A stretch of DNA of 64,000 nt, from NCBI GenBank assembly GCA_025060505.1, contig JANXBU010000004.1, positions 93,117 through 157,116 on the forward strand, read 5' to 3'. Both the position numbers and the translations under genes were made by a program. Positions 20,444 to 31,337 of this stretch are shown one piece after another. Below the pieces are notes generated by a model, which had not been told where the DNA came from, did no database searches, and worked only from the letters and a program-made list of their open reading frames with translations. Each line of letters opens with the position of its first letter. Positions within the stretch are counted from its first letter, which is position 1. Source of the DNA: Candidatus Calescibacterium sp. (GTDB lineage Bacteria > Calescibacteriota > Calescibacteriia > Calescibacteriales > Calescibacteriaceae).

Positions 20444-21468
20444 TCAGTATACTTTTTGCATAACTATGCTCTCGATCCGCTGATAGGTTGGTACCAAAAA
20501 TTTTCCTCTCAGACCTTTTATCTCTCTCTTTTCCACATTACCCATTCTGATTTCAAATGATCCAATTCCGGGCCAGCAATTCAGATCTTTATCGCAACCA
20601 AATATTTCAATAACTGGAAATATCCCAAAGGAAGAATCTATAACACCTATAATTCCCTCAAAAGAAAATTCGATCTCATAGAGAAGATTAGAAGAAAAGA
20701 TTATATTTTTCTTTTCCCTGTTTTGTTCTAAAATGCGCTTCTGTACTCCATATTCCACTGTTCTTAGGTCTTTGATCTCCAACGTAAGCTCATCTGTATA
20801 GAGCTTTGCTCCTTGCTTAACATCATTGATGATAAAATCGTAATATAAATCATATTGTTTCATAGCATTTTCAGTAACAGGATACTTGTATGAGAACTCA
20901 TCAGATCCACATATTACATGATCAAGACCATCTGAACATATGTAGAACCTTGATTTTTGGTAGTAACAGTCAAAGAAGCATAGACCATCAACTCTCGCAG
21001 GCTGATATATCAAGAAAATCAATTTTACTCCGGGAGTAACAGCAAAGAAGTATTCCACTTCCTTTTTATATGACCCCCTACTGATCGTGCGAACTCACAA
21101 GCCTGATCTATAACGCAGTAATACAGATATAAATCAGCTGAAGTTTCTATCTTAACAATATATCCTTCCCACTTGTCTGGAATTATATACTCCGTATCCA
21201 AATCAAATACTCTTGTGACCTTTCTTGGAGCATGAATGAAAAGCTTTGTTCTTGGCTCTCCTATATCATCAAAATAGTACTCTTTATCAAACTCTAATCT
21301 TTCAAAGTATTTTTCGGATGAGAACATCTCCTTCCAGCTTGAAGAATTTTCCCCGAAGGGAGCTATATAATCTGATTCAGAAAGAACTTTCCTCTTTATT
21401 CTTTCCTGAGCACAACCTAAGTTTAAAGAAACAAAAAGCAAAATCAAATATTTCACCACCCCTTTCAT
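20444..21468 (-). pseudogene. Lipoprotein of unknown function, split by a frameshift
   Basis: Two overlapping frames read as one protein of about 340 residues. The first (21468-21025) begins with a lipoprotein signal, MKGVVKYLILLFVSLNLGC, with the lipidated Cys at residue 19. The second (21058-20444) begins at a GTG and continues the same fold-like, aromatic-rich sequence (VEYFFAVTPGVKLIFLIYQP) to the end. Adding one G to the GGGGG run at 21074-21078 (minus strand) joins them smoothly as RSVGGSYKKEVEYFF. The product, if made, would be anchored in the inner or outer membrane. No domain recognised. The break may be true decay, ribosomal slippage or a base-call error. Confidence 0.6.
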
Positions 21469-21575
21469 TTTTTTGCAAAGATAGTTTTATATTTCTAATA
21501 TTGAACACAAAAACAACCTGAAACAAACAAAACAAATAAACAAAAAATCAAAATGTATCAAAATTCTTGCAATAG

Positions 21576-24500
21576 ATGCCCAAAAGGAAAGACATAAACA
21601 AGATACTGATCATAGGTTCAGGTCCAATCGTAATAGGTCAAGCAGCAGAGTTTGATTATTCTGGAACACAAGCCATAAAGGCGCTGAAAAAGGAGGGATA
21701 CAAAATAATAGTTGTCAACTCAAATCCAGCAACAATAATGACTGACCCAGAAATAGCTGATAGAACATATATAGAACCGCTTACAGCTGATTTTGTAGAG
21801 AAAATAATTAAGAAAGAAAGACCAGATGCACTGCTTTCAACTCTTGGAGGACAAACAGCTCTGAACATCTCATCTGAGTTGTGGGAATCCGGAGTTCTGA
21901 ATCAATACTCAGTTGAGTTGATTGGAGCAAAATACGAGACTATAAAGAAAGCAGAAGATAGAGAAGAATTCAGAAAGTCAATTGAAAAAATAGGACTTGA
22001 AGTTCCAAAATCTTTTTTTGTAGATTCTCCAGACAAAATACAGGAAGCAATTAGAAAAGTCGGAGTTCCCTGTGTTATTAGACCATCTTATACTTTGGGG
22101 GGTACAGGAGGAGGAATCGCATGGACCGAGGAAGAATATTACGAAAAAATAAATTTCGCTCTCAGAATAAGTCCAAAAGGATCGGCAATAGTTGAGGAGT
22201 ATCTTGACGGATGGAAAGAATACGAACTTGAAGTTATGCGAGATAAAAATGATAACTTCTCTGTGGTCTGCACAGTAGAAAATCTTGATCCAATGGGTGT
22301 GCACACTGGTGACTCAATAACAGTAGCTCCAGCCCAAACTCTTACAGATAAAGAATATCAAGCAATGAGAGATGCCGCAAAAAGAATAATGATTGAGATA
22401 GGAGTTGATACTGGTGGTTCAAACATACAGTTCGCAGTAAATCCTAAAAATGGAAGAATGGTAGTTATAGAGATGAACCCACGAGTTTCAAGAAGCTCCG
22501 CTCTTGTTTCAAAAGCAACTGGATTTCCCATAGCCAAAATAGCTGCTTTACTAGCGGTTGGATACACCCTTGACGAGATACCAAACTTCATCACGCAAAA
22601 AACACCTGCTTCATTTGAACCTTCAATAGATTATGTTGTAGTCAAAATCCCAAGATTTGATTTTGAAAAGTTTCCGGAAGTTGACCCATTTTTGGGGACA
22701 CAGATGAAATCAATAGGAGAAGTTATGGCAATCGGAAGAACTTTCAGAGAGGCTCTACTCAAAGCAATAGAGTCAATAGAAAAGAAGCCATCGTTTCCTG
22801 AACACCTGAAAAAACTTACACAGAGCGAAATTGAAAACTATCTTAAACCACACCCTATGAGAATTTTTGTGATATTTGAGCTTCTCCGAAGAGGCGAGAC
22901 TCCTGAAAAAATTTCAGAAAAAACCAGAATAGATCCTTGGTTCATACGACAAATGAAGAAAATAGTTGAGATTGAGAAAAAAATACAAACCGCAAAATTT
23001 GATGAACTTAGACCTGAACTTCTTAAAGAAGCAAAAGAAAATGGATTTTCAGATAAATACATAGCTTACCTTCTCGGTAAGTCGGAGGACGAAGTAAGAA
23101 GGATTCGCTACGAAAAATCTATAAAACCATCTTTCAAATGCGTTGATACTTGTGCAGGAGAGTTTGAAGCATACACACCTTACTATTACTCTACCTATGA
23201 TTATGAGAACGAATCTTACGTTGTGTCGGGTAAGAAAAAAGGAGTAATCATAGGTGCTGGACCAAACAGAATAGGTCAGGGAATAGAGTTTGATTACTCA
23301 TCTGTTCATGCGATAGATGTTCTCAAAGAACTCGGATACTACTCAATAATGATCAACTCAAATCCTGAAACAGTTTCAACGGATTATGATGTTTCAGATA
23401 GACTCTATTTTGAACCTTTATCTTTTGAAAGAGTTATTGATATACTACATCATGAGAAACCAGATCTCGTGTTTGTAAGCTTTGGAGGGCAGACACCCCT
23501 GAACATCGCTAAAAAGATTGCATCAGAGGGTTTCAACATAGCCGGGACTCCTCCGGATTCAATAGATATAGCAGAGGATAGAGAGAAGTTCAGAGAGCTT
23601 CTTGAAAACTTAGGGATAAAACAACCTAAATCTGACATAGCATTTTCACTTGAAGAAGCAAAAGAAAAAGCAAGAAAAATAGGATATCCGGTTCTCATAA
23701 GACCATCTTTTGTTCTTGGTGGAAGAGCAATGTCTATTGTAGGAAATGAATCTGAGCTTGAGTTCTACATACTTTCCGCAATAGAAGCCTCGCCCGGCCA
23801 ACCCATACTCATAGACAAATTCATGGAAGGAACTATTGAGGTAGATGTTGATCTTGTGTGCGACGGAAAAGATGTTCTTTTTGGCGGAATACTCAGACAC
23901 ATAGAGCCAGCCGGAATACATTCTGGGGACTCCGCAAACATAATTCCAGCAAATGACCTGCCAAGAAAAATCAAAGGAGATATTGTTGATATAACTTACA
24001 CTATATCAAGGTGGCTCGGTATTGAGGGAATTGCCAATTTTCAGCTGATAATTCATGATGGCGATGTATATGTTCTTGAAGCAAACCCACGAGCGTCAAG
24101 AACTGTTCCTTTCATTTCAAAGTCAATTGGAATACCGCTTGCGAAAGTTGCAACAAAAGTGATGTGTGGATACACCCTCAAAGACATTGGGATAAGAGGT
24201 TATATGGAATCAAAATTTTTCTCTGTCAAAGAAGTTGTTCTACCGTTTCTGAAACTGAGGCATGACCCGGTTCTCGGACCAGAGATGCGCTCAACCGGAG
24301 AGGTTATGGGAATTGATTTCTCACCATTCATCGCATTTTACAAATCTCAACTTGCATCGGGAAACAAAATACCAATCTCCGGAAGCGTTCTTTTTACAGT
24401 CAGAGATAAAGATAAAGAAGAAGCATACAAAATAGCTTATGAATTTGAAAAACTTGGATTCAGAATATTCGCAACAGCTGGAACATACGAGTACTTCAGA

Positions 24501-24818
24501 AGAAAAGGTATAAATTGTACCGTTGTAAGAAAACTCGGAGAAGGTAAGCCAGATATAGTTGATATTATAGAAAGCCGTAAAATAGATCTCCTTGTAAATA
24601 CATTTGACTTTGACAGAAAAGCAATATCTGATTCCGGATACATAAGAAAGTCTGCTCTTTTTTCCGGAATATGCTATTTTACGACAATAGAAGCAGCGAA
24701 ATTTGCTATGCTATCTATAAAAGAAATAAGAGAAAAACTTAATGGAGATATTTCCAGAATAAATGTATATTCACTACAAGAACTCTACTCAATAGAGAAA
24801 AACTATGATGTAATATAG
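21576..24818 (+). CDS. carB: Carbamoyl phosphate synthase large subunit
   Basis: A 1080-residue protein with the two homologous ATP-grasp halves. Each starts with a GxGPxxIGQxxEFDYS motif (residues ~12 and ~560) and has a glycine-rich [12 protein letters not shown] or [11 protein letters not shown] loop and an [14 protein letters not shown] or [14 protein letters not shown] metal-binding segment. An MGS-like allosteric domain closes the protein ([24 protein letters not shown]). It makes carbamoyl phosphate for pyrimidines and arginine using ammonia from CarA, which is not in this window. The ATG at 21576 matches the normal N-terminus MPKRKDI; there is no strong Shine-Dalgarno sequence. Convergent with mtnA at a 42-bp distance. 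Confidence 0.98.
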   Translation: MPKRKDINKILIIGSGPIVIGQAAEFDYSGTQAIKALKKEGYKIIVVNSNPATIMTDPEIADRTYIEPLTADFVEKIIKKERPDALLSTLGGQTALNISSELWESGVLNQYSVELIGAKYETIKKAEDREEFRKSIEKIGLEVPKSFFVDSPDKIQEAIRKVGVPCVIRPSYTLGGTGGGIAWTEEEYYEKINFALRISPKGSAIVEEYLDGWKEYELEVMRDKNDNFSVVCTVENLDPMGVHTGDSITVAPAQTLTDKEYQAMRDAAKRIMIEIGVDTGGSNIQFAVNPKNGRMVVIEMNPRVSRSSALVSKATGFPIAKIAALLAVGYTLDEIPNFITQKTPASFEPSIDYVVVKIPRFDFEKFPEVDPFLGTQMKSIGEVMAIGRTFREALLKAIESIEKKPSFPEHLKKLTQSEIENYLKPHPMRIFVIFELLRRGETPEKISEKTRIDPWFIRQMKKIVEIEKKIQTAKFDELRPELLKEAKENGFSDKYIAYLLGKSEDEVRRIRYEKSIKPSFKCVDTCAGEFEAYTPYYYSTYDYENESYVVSGKKKGVIIGAGPNRIGQGIEFDYSSVHAIDVLKELGYYSIMINSNPETVSTDYDVSDRLYFEPLSFERVIDILHHEKPDLVFVSFGGQTPLNIAKKIASEGFNIAGTPPDSIDIAEDREKFRELLENLGIKQPKSDIAFSLEEAKEKARKIGYPVLIRPSFVLGGRAMSIVGNESELEFYILSAIEASPGQPILIDKFMEGTIEVDVDLVCDGKDVLFGGILRHIEPAGIHSGDSANIIPANDLPRKIKGDIVDITYTISRWLGIEGIANFQLIIHDGDVYVLEANPRASRTVPFISKSIGIPLAKVATKVMCGYTLKDIGIRGYMESKFFSVKEVVLPFLKLRHDPVLGPEMRSTGEVMGIDFSPFIAFYKSQLASGNKIPISGSVLFTVRDKDKEEAYKIAYEFEKLGFRIFATAGTYEYFRRKGINCTVVRKLGEGKPDIVDIIESRKIDLLVNTFDFDRKAISDSGYIRKSALFSGICYFTTIEAAKFAMLSIKEIREKLNGDISRINVYSLQELYSIEKNYDVI

Positions 24819-24860
24819 ATTTAATACAATAGCTTAAAACATAATTACCAAGACAAATTA

Positions 24861-25979
24861 TCAACCAAAAAAGTAAGGGTATCTGAAAACTCCATCCTCT
24901 GTTATTATAGCTGTAATAAGTTCTGGAGGAGTTATATCAAATGAATAGTTTAGAGCTTTGGCATCGTCTGGAGCAATCTTTACTCCAAAGATCTCCTTGA
25001 CCTCGACATCACTTCTTTGTTCTATTGGTATTGATTCAGAATTTGGGTCTATTGTCGTTTTTGGAGCACACACATAAAAAGGTATTGAGAAATAATGAGA
25101 AGACACAGCAAGCATAAGAGTTCCTATTTTGTTTGATGTTGTTCCATCTCTCAGAATTCTATCTGCACCGGTGATGACACAGGAGTTTTTATGTTTTGAC
25201 ATAAGAAAAGTTGCTGATGAATCAACAATTATTCTGAAATCTATTTTGTTTTTCAGAAATTCCCATGCGGTAAGACGAGAACCTTGTAGATATGGACGAG
25301 TTTCAAGAGAGTAGACCGTGAAGTTTTTTCCTTTGAGCTTTGCTGTTCTTATTACAGAAAAGGCTGTTCCCCACCCTCCTGTTGCAAGAGCACCAGTATT
25401 GCATATAGTAAATACATACCCTCCGTCCGGTATAAGTTCTGAACCATTTTCACCAATAAGGTAACAAGAAAGATAATCATAAAACCATATTTCTTTTGCT
25501 TTCTGTTCCATCTTTTCAACAACATCTTCTGGTGATGAACTAACAAAAACACTCTGCATATCATCAATGGCTTTCTTGAGGTTGTACGCAGTGGGTCTTG
25601 TGTTGAGGAGTTTATGTTTCATTTCTTCAAAATCCGAAAAATTTACTTTTCCTCTATTCTCCAATCTTTTTCTGATTCCGTATAAAATACCAAATGCAGC
25701 AGATATACCTATTGCTGGAGCACCACGAACAACCATACTCCTTATAGCCAAAGCTACATCGTTTTCATCAAAGCACTCAACCCACTTTTCACTGTGAGGC
25801 AGAAACCTCTGGTCAAGAAACTTTATACTGCTGTCAGATAATTCAAACCATATCCATTTTTTTACACCTTCTGTTTCTTCATAGAATATTTTTTTTATTT
25901 TATCCAGATCTATCTTATCCTCCTTCAAGTACACTCTCCATTCATTCAAATACATTTCTTTGTTCATTTCTATCTTCAT
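24861..25979 (-). CDS. mtnA: Methylthioribose-1-phosphate isomerase (aIF-2B/MtnA family)
   Basis: A 372-residue protein with the family core VVRGAPAIGISAAFG, FTICNTGALATGG with the catalytic Cys, ETRPYLQGSRLTAWE, and ITGADRILRDGTTSNKIGT with the catalytic Asp. It converts methylthioribose-1-phosphate to the ribulose form in the methionine salvage pathway; ribose-1,5-bisphosphate isomerase and eIF-2B-like relatives share the fold, but the Cys/Asp pair fits MtnA. A segment of about 40 residues precedes the usual start of homology. AGGAAAAG sits directly before the ATG at 25979. No other salvage genes are adjacent. Confidence 0.9.
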   Translation of the reverse strand: MKIEMNKEMYLNEWRVYLKEDKIDLDKIKKIFYEETEGVKKWIWFELSDSSIKFLDQRFLPHSEKWVECFDENDVALAIRSMVVRGAPAIGISAAFGILYGIRKRLENRGKVNFSDFEEMKHKLLNTRPTAYNLKKAIDDMQSVFVSSSPEDVVEKMEQKAKEIWFYDYLSCYLIGENGSELIPDGGYVFTICNTGALATGGWGTAFSVIRTAKLKGKNFTVYSLETRPYLQGSRLTAWEFLKNKIDFRIIVDSSATFLMSKHKNSCVITGADRILRDGTTSNKIGTLMLAVSSHYFSIPFYVCAPKTTIDPNSESIPIEQRSDVEVKEIFGVKIAPDDAKALNYSFDITPPELITAIITEDGVFRYPYFFG

Positions 25980-26023
25980 GCTTTTCCTGATTATAATTCT
26001 AAATATAAAAATTAAAACTGAAT

Positions 26024-27316
26024 ATGATCTTTTTATTAAAGCTTGTTCTATTTGTAATTTCTGCTGCTACGACATTATTCTTATATAATCTGGGGAGTAT
26101 AGCTTACAGAAGTATACTTGTTATATCTTCTCTGAATTTTGTCATAGCTCTACTGATTTATTATTTGATTGGTTTTGATTTATTGTCCATAATTCTATTA
26201 ATAATTCTCTTTGGAATATATGTGTTCATATTCTACCAGAAGTATATAAGACCTCAAGAAGATTTAGGTAAGAAAATAGATTTGATAAGTGCAGAAATAG
26301 ACAAAGAGAAAAATCAAGAGAAAATAATACAACATATTTTAGATATCAACATTTCCACTGATAAGACAACTCCGCTTATAAAATTTTTCAAGGAAATAGC
26401 AAATTTCTTACTATCTGAAAAACAAAAATTTTCCAGAATGCAAAAAATGTTTATACTGCTTACAAACTTTGCAAGATACTCTTTTTCCGAACAAGATAAA
26501 GAAAAACTCATAAAAGAACTAAGCAATATGATATCGTACACATTCCCAGAGAAAAAGTTTTGGGTTATCAAGCAGAAAGATATACAAACAAGTCAGGTCT
26601 TAGGTCCGAACTTTGATGAGGAAGATCTATCAAATATAAGAATGGGGAAGTTAGAAGGGAAGACATACACATCTTTCCCCATATTAGAAAATGGAAGTGC
26701 TTTTGCTTATATCATTATAAAAAATGGAAGCATAAATGAGTATGAAAAACTCTTCTTTTACCTGATATCTAAGTTTTCAGAGTCAGTCATAAAGAGAATA
26801 GATAGAGAGAAGGAAATTGAAATCAAAGCAATAACAGACCCTTTAACAGAGCTTTACAACAGGAGGTACCTTGTTCAACATCTTGAACAAGCTTTTGCTA
26901 AATTTAGAAGACTTGGTAATATCTACTCTCTTGCGATATTTGATATAGATGGCTTCAAAAAGATAAACGATAACTATGGACACTATGTTGGCGATGAGAT
27001 ACTCAGAGAATTTTCAAAGATATTGAAAAGCAGTGTTAGAGCTTATGATATTCCAGCAAGGTTTGGGGGAGATGAATTTGTCCTCTTTCTTGATGGAACA
27101 AGTAAAGATGATGCTGTAAATGTAGCGAAAAGAATAGCAAAAAAGTTCTCAGACTTTTCTCCGTCCAGAGAAATGATAAAGGAAAATTTATCTGTAAGCT
27201 GGGGTTTAGCAACCATAAATGAAGCTCCAGGACATTTCGAAGATATAATAAAATTGGCAGATAAGAGACTTATCAAATCGAAACTCTCTGGTAAGGGAAA
27301 AGGAAGCTGGGAATAA
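26024..27316 (+). CDS. Diguanylate cyclase with N-terminal membrane helices
   Basis: A 430-residue signalling protein. The first ~80 residues hold two or three membrane helices. A middle region of about 180 residues shows GAF-like features (FPILENGSAFAYIII) and leads to a GGDEF domain: DPLTELYNRRYL, FDIDGFKKINDNYGH, and the intact active-site GGDEF at residues 348-352. RAYD lies five residues before GGDEF, the position of the inhibitory RxxD I-site, so product inhibition by cyclic di-GMP is expected. Its 3' end overlaps the convergent SufD-like gene by 44 bp. A TATAAT at 25992-25997 gives a short AT-rich leader without a Shine-Dalgarno sequence. Confidence 0.93.
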   Translation: MIFLLKLVLFVISAATTLFLYNLGSIAYRSILVISSLNFVIALLIYYLIGFDLLSIILLIILFGIYVFIFYQKYIRPQEDLGKKIDLISAEIDKEKNQEKIIQHILDINISTDKTTPLIKFFKEIANFLLSEKQKFSRMQKMFILLTNFARYSFSEQDKEKLIKELSNMISYTFPEKKFWVIKQKDIQTSQVLGPNFDEEDLSNIRMGKLEGKTYTSFPILENGSAFAYIIIKNGSINEYEKLFFYLISKFSESVIKRIDREKEIEIKAITDPLTELYNRRYLVQHLEQAFAKFRRLGNIYSLAIFDIDGFKKINDNYGHYVGDEILREFSKILKSSVRAYDIPARFGGDEFVLFLDGTSKDDAVNVAKRIAKKFSDFSPSREMIKENLSVSWGLATINEAPGHFEDIIKLADKRLIKSKLSGKGKGSWE

Positions 27317-28379
27317 GATCTAAATCTCCTAAAATAGGCATTTTATCAACAGATTCTTGAACAAAACCATCTACAATCAACTTTTTAGCAAGATCTTCAC
27401 TCAGACCACGACTCATTATGTAAAAAAGTTCGGTTTCAGAAACCTTACTTATTGATGAACTGTGTTTAGCCTTTACTAAATTTGTATCTATCTCCATAAG
27501 GGGGACAAAATAGACTTTGGCTTTATCTGACATCTTTATAGCTTTAAGCTCAACATAAGAATCAGAATTTACAGCATTACCCTTAACCCTCGCACCACCA
27601 ACATAATTTACAGAAGATGAATCATACATAACTGCTCTGGCAGACAAATATCCAGTGGAACCACAACCTATGTGTTCAATTGTTGAATTAAATTCTATAA
27701 ATTTATTTCTTCTACCTAATATAACATCGCGAACGGAACAAGAGCTATATTCTTCAAGAAAATAATCTTCAAAAGAAAAAATTCTTGAATCCCCGAGCCA
27801 AATTCTACCAAGATTCAATCTTGAACCTTTTTTCAAATCAAATTCCTTACTCAATACCAAAGAAGAATTCGTATTTTCAGATGAAAAAAATTCAAGCTCA
27901 GAATTCTCAAGAACATTAATTCTTAAAGAACTCACAGCTGAAAAATACGCCCTTTGATCAAATAACTCGATGACCTGAGCTGAACCTTTCACGGAAATTT
28001 CCAGTCTGGAAGCAAAAACTTGTTTTGAATCTTGATTAGACTCCATATAAAACAATACTAATATCTTTTTTTCATCCTTCGCTTCAATCATTAGAAAATC
28101 TGATTGCTCCAACAGAAAGTCTGATACGCTACTTGAAGAGTTTTGTTTTTTTCCTGAATCTGATCCTTGAGGTAAAATACTAAAACCAATACCATCTTCA
28201 CAAAAAAATTTCTTCTGCAAGGGTAGTATAATAATATTGAACTTATCTGGTTTTTCGAAACCTAGAGATTTAAGAGTTTTGTACATATCTACAGAATTTA
28301 CATTAGACCAGCTTTCAGATATTACTTTTGAGTCGTCATCTATTCTAACTCTTGAATATCTGGTTCTGGCAAGTTCCAT
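27273..28379 (-). CDS. sufD: SufD/SufB-family Fe-S cluster assembly protein
   Basis: A 368-residue protein whose second half has the SufBD beta-helix pattern: DVILGRRNKFIEFNSTIEHIGCGSTGYLSARAV, then LMEIDTNLVKAKHSSSISKVSETELFYIMSRGLSEDLAKKLIVDGF, which carries the conserved His and the Arg-Gly of the family. The first half is diverged. SufD works with SufB and SufC to build Fe-S clusters; neither partner is adjacent, which is unusual because sufBCD normally form an operon. I call it SufD rather than SufB because the N-terminal SufB motifs are absent. The 3' end overlaps the diguanylate cyclase gene tail to tail by 44 bp. Confidence 0.82.
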   Translation of the reverse strand: MELARTRYSRVRIDDDSKVISESWSNVNSVDMYKTLKSLGFEKPDKFNIIILPLQKKFFCEDGIGFSILPQGSDSGKKQNSSSSVSDFLLEQSDFLMIEAKDEKKILVLFYMESNQDSKQVFASRLEISVKGSAQVIELFDQRAYFSAVSSLRINVLENSELEFFSSENTNSSLVLSKEFDLKKGSRLNLGRIWLGDSRIFSFEDYFLEEYSSCSVRDVILGRRNKFIEFNSTIEHIGCGSTGYLSARAVMYDSSSVNYVGGARVKGNAVNSDSYVELKAIKMSDKAKVYFVPLMEIDTNLVKAKHSSSISKVSETELFYIMSRGLSEDLAKKLIVDGFVQESVDKMPILGDLDLIPSFLFPYQRVSI

Positions 28380-28478
28380 CTTCTAAAAATACTTAATGAT
28401 GATATGAAGTTTGAGTATTTCAGAAATGTATTCCCGGTTCAATGCAAAAATCTCCAACTGAGAAAAGTTAGAGAATTA

Positions 28479-29264
28479 CTATCCGATAATCGACGAGAAA
28501 TCAGGAACTGTATATTTTGAAGAATAACCACGAGGTGTAAGCATAATTCCATTCTTGTATATTGTCGTTGAATTTCCAACGATTATAGTTGTAAGCATTC
28601 CGAGGTTTTCAGCGTTTGGCATATCTTTTAGAGTTGTAACCTTTATTTTCTGTCCTTCCCGGAAAGCACTTTTAATAACTGCAACAGGAGTATCTGGTGA
28701 TCTGTACTCCATAATTATGTCTCTTGTTTTCTGAAGCTGCCAAGTTCTTTTTTTGCTCAAAGGATTGTATATAACTATAACAAAATCCCCAGCAGCAGCA
28801 GCTCTTACCCTTTTTTCTATAAGCTCCCATGGAACGAGCAAATCACTCATAGATACCACAGCGAAGTCCAAAGATAAAGGTGAACCAACTAAAGCAGCGC
28901 ATGCGGAAGCAGAAGTTATTCCGGGAACCACCTCAACATCTGGGTTCATACCCGGCCTCCATCCGGATTCCAGAAGAATCTCGTAAATCAAAGCAGCCAT
29001 CCCATATATTCCAGCATCACCCGAAGAAACTATTGAGACTATATTACCAGATTGAGCTTTTTCAACAGCCATTTTAGCTCTATCTATTTCCTCCGTCATA
29101 CCTGTTTCTATCACTTCTTTACCATCTAAAAGATGTCTTATCAGATCGATGTATGTTTCGTATCCTATAACAACATTACTTTTTTCTATACAATCACGAG
29201 CCCAGAAAGTCATGTTTTTTTCATCTCCGGGACCGAAGCCCACAACAAAAAGTTTTCCACTCAT
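28479..29264 (-). CDS. cobJ: Precorrin-3B C17-methyltransferase
   Basis: A 261-residue tetrapyrrole methylase. KLFVVGFGPGD at the N-terminus, then VSIVSSGDAGIYGMAALI, EVVPGITSASACAALVGSPLS, and the CobJ-typical DFVIVIYNPLSKKRTWQL and TLLTTIIVGNS-like segments (here LGMLTTIIVGNSTT) and MLTPRGY. It performs ring contraction in cobalamin synthesis by methylating C17. No other cob genes are near it, so the pathway genes are scattered or the enzyme serves another tetrapyrrole. I see no cobalamin riboswitch upstream. Confidence 0.92.
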   Translation of the reverse strand: MSGKLFVVGFGPGDEKNMTFWARDCIEKSNVVIGYETYIDLIRHLLDGKEVIETGMTEEIDRAKMAVEKAQSGNIVSIVSSGDAGIYGMAALIYEILLESGWRPGMNPDVEVVPGITSASACAALVGSPLSLDFAVVSMSDLLVPWELIEKRVRAAAAGDFVIVIYNPLSKKRTWQLQKTRDIIMEYRSPDTPVAVIKSAFREGQKIKVTTLKDMPNAENLGMLTTIIVGNSTTIYKNGIMLTPRGYSSKYTVPDFSSIIG

Positions 29265-29381
29265 AGTAAATCAGGAAATTTTACATCCAAAAGGAGAAAA
29301 ACAACAAAAATTCAAGAATGGTTTGAGCAAATTTACTGAAATTTTTTATGGACGAGAAAAGAAGATCTCAGGCAGAGATTC

Positions 29382-29915
29382 TCAAAATATTCCAGCAGCA
29401 ATTGCTACATTCGGGAAGAGATATTTTTTAATTCTCTTACCGTTCTCTTCTATCCAACGCTCTCTTGCTGCATCCATAGTTTTGATTATGGTCTCGTATT
29501 CGATTTTATCCTCTGGGAGCAATATAACTGTCCATTCATTCGGGTATTGTTGCTTTATCTCCCAGAGTTTATCGTTTAGAGCTTGAAAATCATATTCACC
29601 ATTTGTTTTTTTCGGAATGGTAGGTTCACCTGCTCTCTCTTGTAGAATAGCACCCGCACCTCCTATGTAAAATCCCTTTTCTGTTATAGCTATGGTTAGG
29701 TCTAACCTTTCCTCTTGTTGTTGCTGTTGTTGCGCTTGTTCAGCGGTTTGAGCTTCCGCACCACCAGCACGAGGCATTGATGACTCTACAATACCAAGAT
29801 TCATAAAACTTGCAACCATAATCAAAAATATAATGATAACAGAAAGCATGTCTATAAAGGGTATGACGTTTATATCACCCGAAACTGCCAGTTCTCTTTT
29901 CTTAGATCTTAACAT
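29382..29915 (-). CDS. ExbD/TolR-family biopolymer transport protein
   Basis: A 177-residue inner-membrane protein: a short cytoplasmic start, GDINVIPFIDMLSVIIIFLIMVASF with the conserved proton-path Asp in the single membrane helix, a Gln-rich linker (residues ~58-70) and a periplasmic domain ending in DKIEYETIIKTMDAARE, the ExbD/TolR dimer helix. With ExbB or TolQ it converts proton flow into force for outer-membrane processes. The partner is not in this window. The interrupted linker is longer than in E. coli TolR and resembles deltaproteobacterial versions. Confidence 0.87.
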   Translation of the reverse strand: MLRSKKRELAVSGDINVIPFIDMLSVIIIFLIMVASFMNLGIVESSMPRAGGAEAQTAEQAQQQQQQEERLDLTIAITEKGFYIGGAGAILQERAGEPTIPKKTNGEYDFQALNDKLWEIKQQYPNEWTVILLPEDKIEYETIIKTMDAARERWIEENGKRIKKYLFPNVAIAAGIF

Positions 29916-30056
29916 ATTTTTCTATTTCTATTTATTCACTTCTGAAGTTATCTAAAAATTTTTCAACAAATTTCAGAAGAAAACAATCAAGTTATCAGAA
30001 AAAACAGATTTTTAAAATTTTAAAATAAAGGTAAATAAATCAGAATAACTCCTGTT

Positions 30057-31337
30057 ATGGTGTATTTATCAAAGAGCATTCTTAGAGGAGAAGTTGAAAT
30101 ATCTGGTTCAAAAAATGCTTTCTTCCCAGCAGTTGGTGCAGGAATAACACTTGGAGCTAAGAAAATAACAATAAAGAACACACCCCTTGTTCGAGATATT
30201 TATGTAATGCTGAAAATAATAGAGGAACTCGGGGGAAACTTTGAAATAGAAGGAAACAAAGTTTCTATATACACTGAAAAAATAGAACCCAAGCTAATTG
30301 ATCAAGAAACATTTAGCAGAATAAGAGGTGGAGTTGTAATATTTGGGGCACTCCTTTCAAGATTTGGGAAAGCATACATACCATATCCTGGGGGATGCAA
30401 AATAGGTAAAAGACCGATCGATCAACATGTGAAAGCAGCCAAAGATCTTGGATTCTATGTTGAAGAAACCGAATATGGAGTAAAAGCATATGGAGAAATC
30501 AAGAAAAATAAAATCTCATTTGACATAAAAACTGTCACCGGAACAGAAAACGCAATACTCATGTCAATCAGATCTAGTAAAGAAGTAGAAATCACAAATT
30601 ATGCAAAAGAACCAGAAGTTCAGGAGCTTATAAAATACCTTGAAAAATATGGTGTCAGATTTATAAAGGAAGAAGATAAAATAATAATTGATCCAACGAG
30701 CAAAGAAGAACAAGAAGAGGTAGAATTCGAGCTGATACCAGACAGAATAGAGGCTGGAACATTTCTCATAAGTGCTGCATCAACTGAAGGAAGAGTGAGA
30801 ATTAAAAATGTCATACCGGAGCACCTTGAAATAGTAATACAAAAACTAAAAGAAGCCGGAGCAAAAATACATATAAGCCAAAGCGAAATAGAAGTAGAAG
30901 GAAAGCCGATATATGACCCCCTTTACATAGTAGCAGATTCATATCCCGACTTTGCAACAGATCTGCAACCACAGATAACAGTTATGCTTCTGAAATCCAA
31001 GAGTAAAAGTGTGATAGAAGAAAGAGTTTTCCCAGAGAGAGTAAACCATGTATTTGAGCTCAGAAAAATGGGAGCACAAATAGATATATCTGGTAATAAA
31101 ATAATTATCTACCCTGGGAAAATATATGGAGGAACCTCTGTTGAAGCGAAAGATCTAAGAAGCGCAGCATCTTTGGTAATAGCTGGACTTATTGCAGAAG
31201 GTGCTCCCACTTTCATTAGAAACTTTGAAATCATAGAAAGAGGATACGAAAAGTTCTTAGTAAAAATACAGAAACTCGGTGCTAAATTCTACAAAGAATT
31301 AAAAGAGGGGATTAAAGATGTACCCAATTTTGCTTGA
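30057..31337 (+). CDS. murA: UDP-N-acetylglucosamine 1-carboxyvinyltransferase
   Basis: A 426-residue enzyme, first committed step of peptidoglycan synthesis (transfer of enolpyruvate to UDP-GlcNAc). ISGSKNAFFPA matches the start of the family; YPGGCKIGKRPIDQH carries the catalytic Cys that fosfomycin attacks, so the enzyme is of the sensitive type; DSYPDFATDLQPQ and EERVFPERVNHVFELRKMG complete the signature. The stop codon overlaps the start of lgt by 20 bp in another frame. No Shine-Dalgarno sequence before the ATG at 30057. Confidence 0.97.
   Translation: MVYLSKSILRGEVEISGSKNAFFPAVGAGITLGAKKITIKNTPLVRDIYVMLKIIEELGGNFEIEGNKVSIYTEKIEPKLIDQETFSRIRGGVVIFGALLSRFGKAYIPYPGGCKIGKRPIDQHVKAAKDLGFYVEETEYGVKAYGEIKKNKISFDIKTVTGTENAILMSIRSSKEVEITNYAKEPEVQELIKYLEKYGVRFIKEEDKIIIDPTSKEEQEEVEFELIPDRIEAGTFLISAASTEGRVRIKNVIPEHLEIVIQKLKEAGAKIHISQSEIEVEGKPIYDPLYIVADSYPDFATDLQPQITVMLLKSKSKSVIEERVFPERVNHVFELRKMGAQIDISGNKIIIYPGKIYGGTSVEAKDLRSAASLVIAGLIAEGAPTFIRNFEIIERGYEKFLVKIQKLGAKFYKELKEGIKDVPNFA

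Noticed and set aside
29265..29381. Cobalamin riboswitch upstream of cobJ
   Set aside because: The space is short and shows no B12-box-like sequence.
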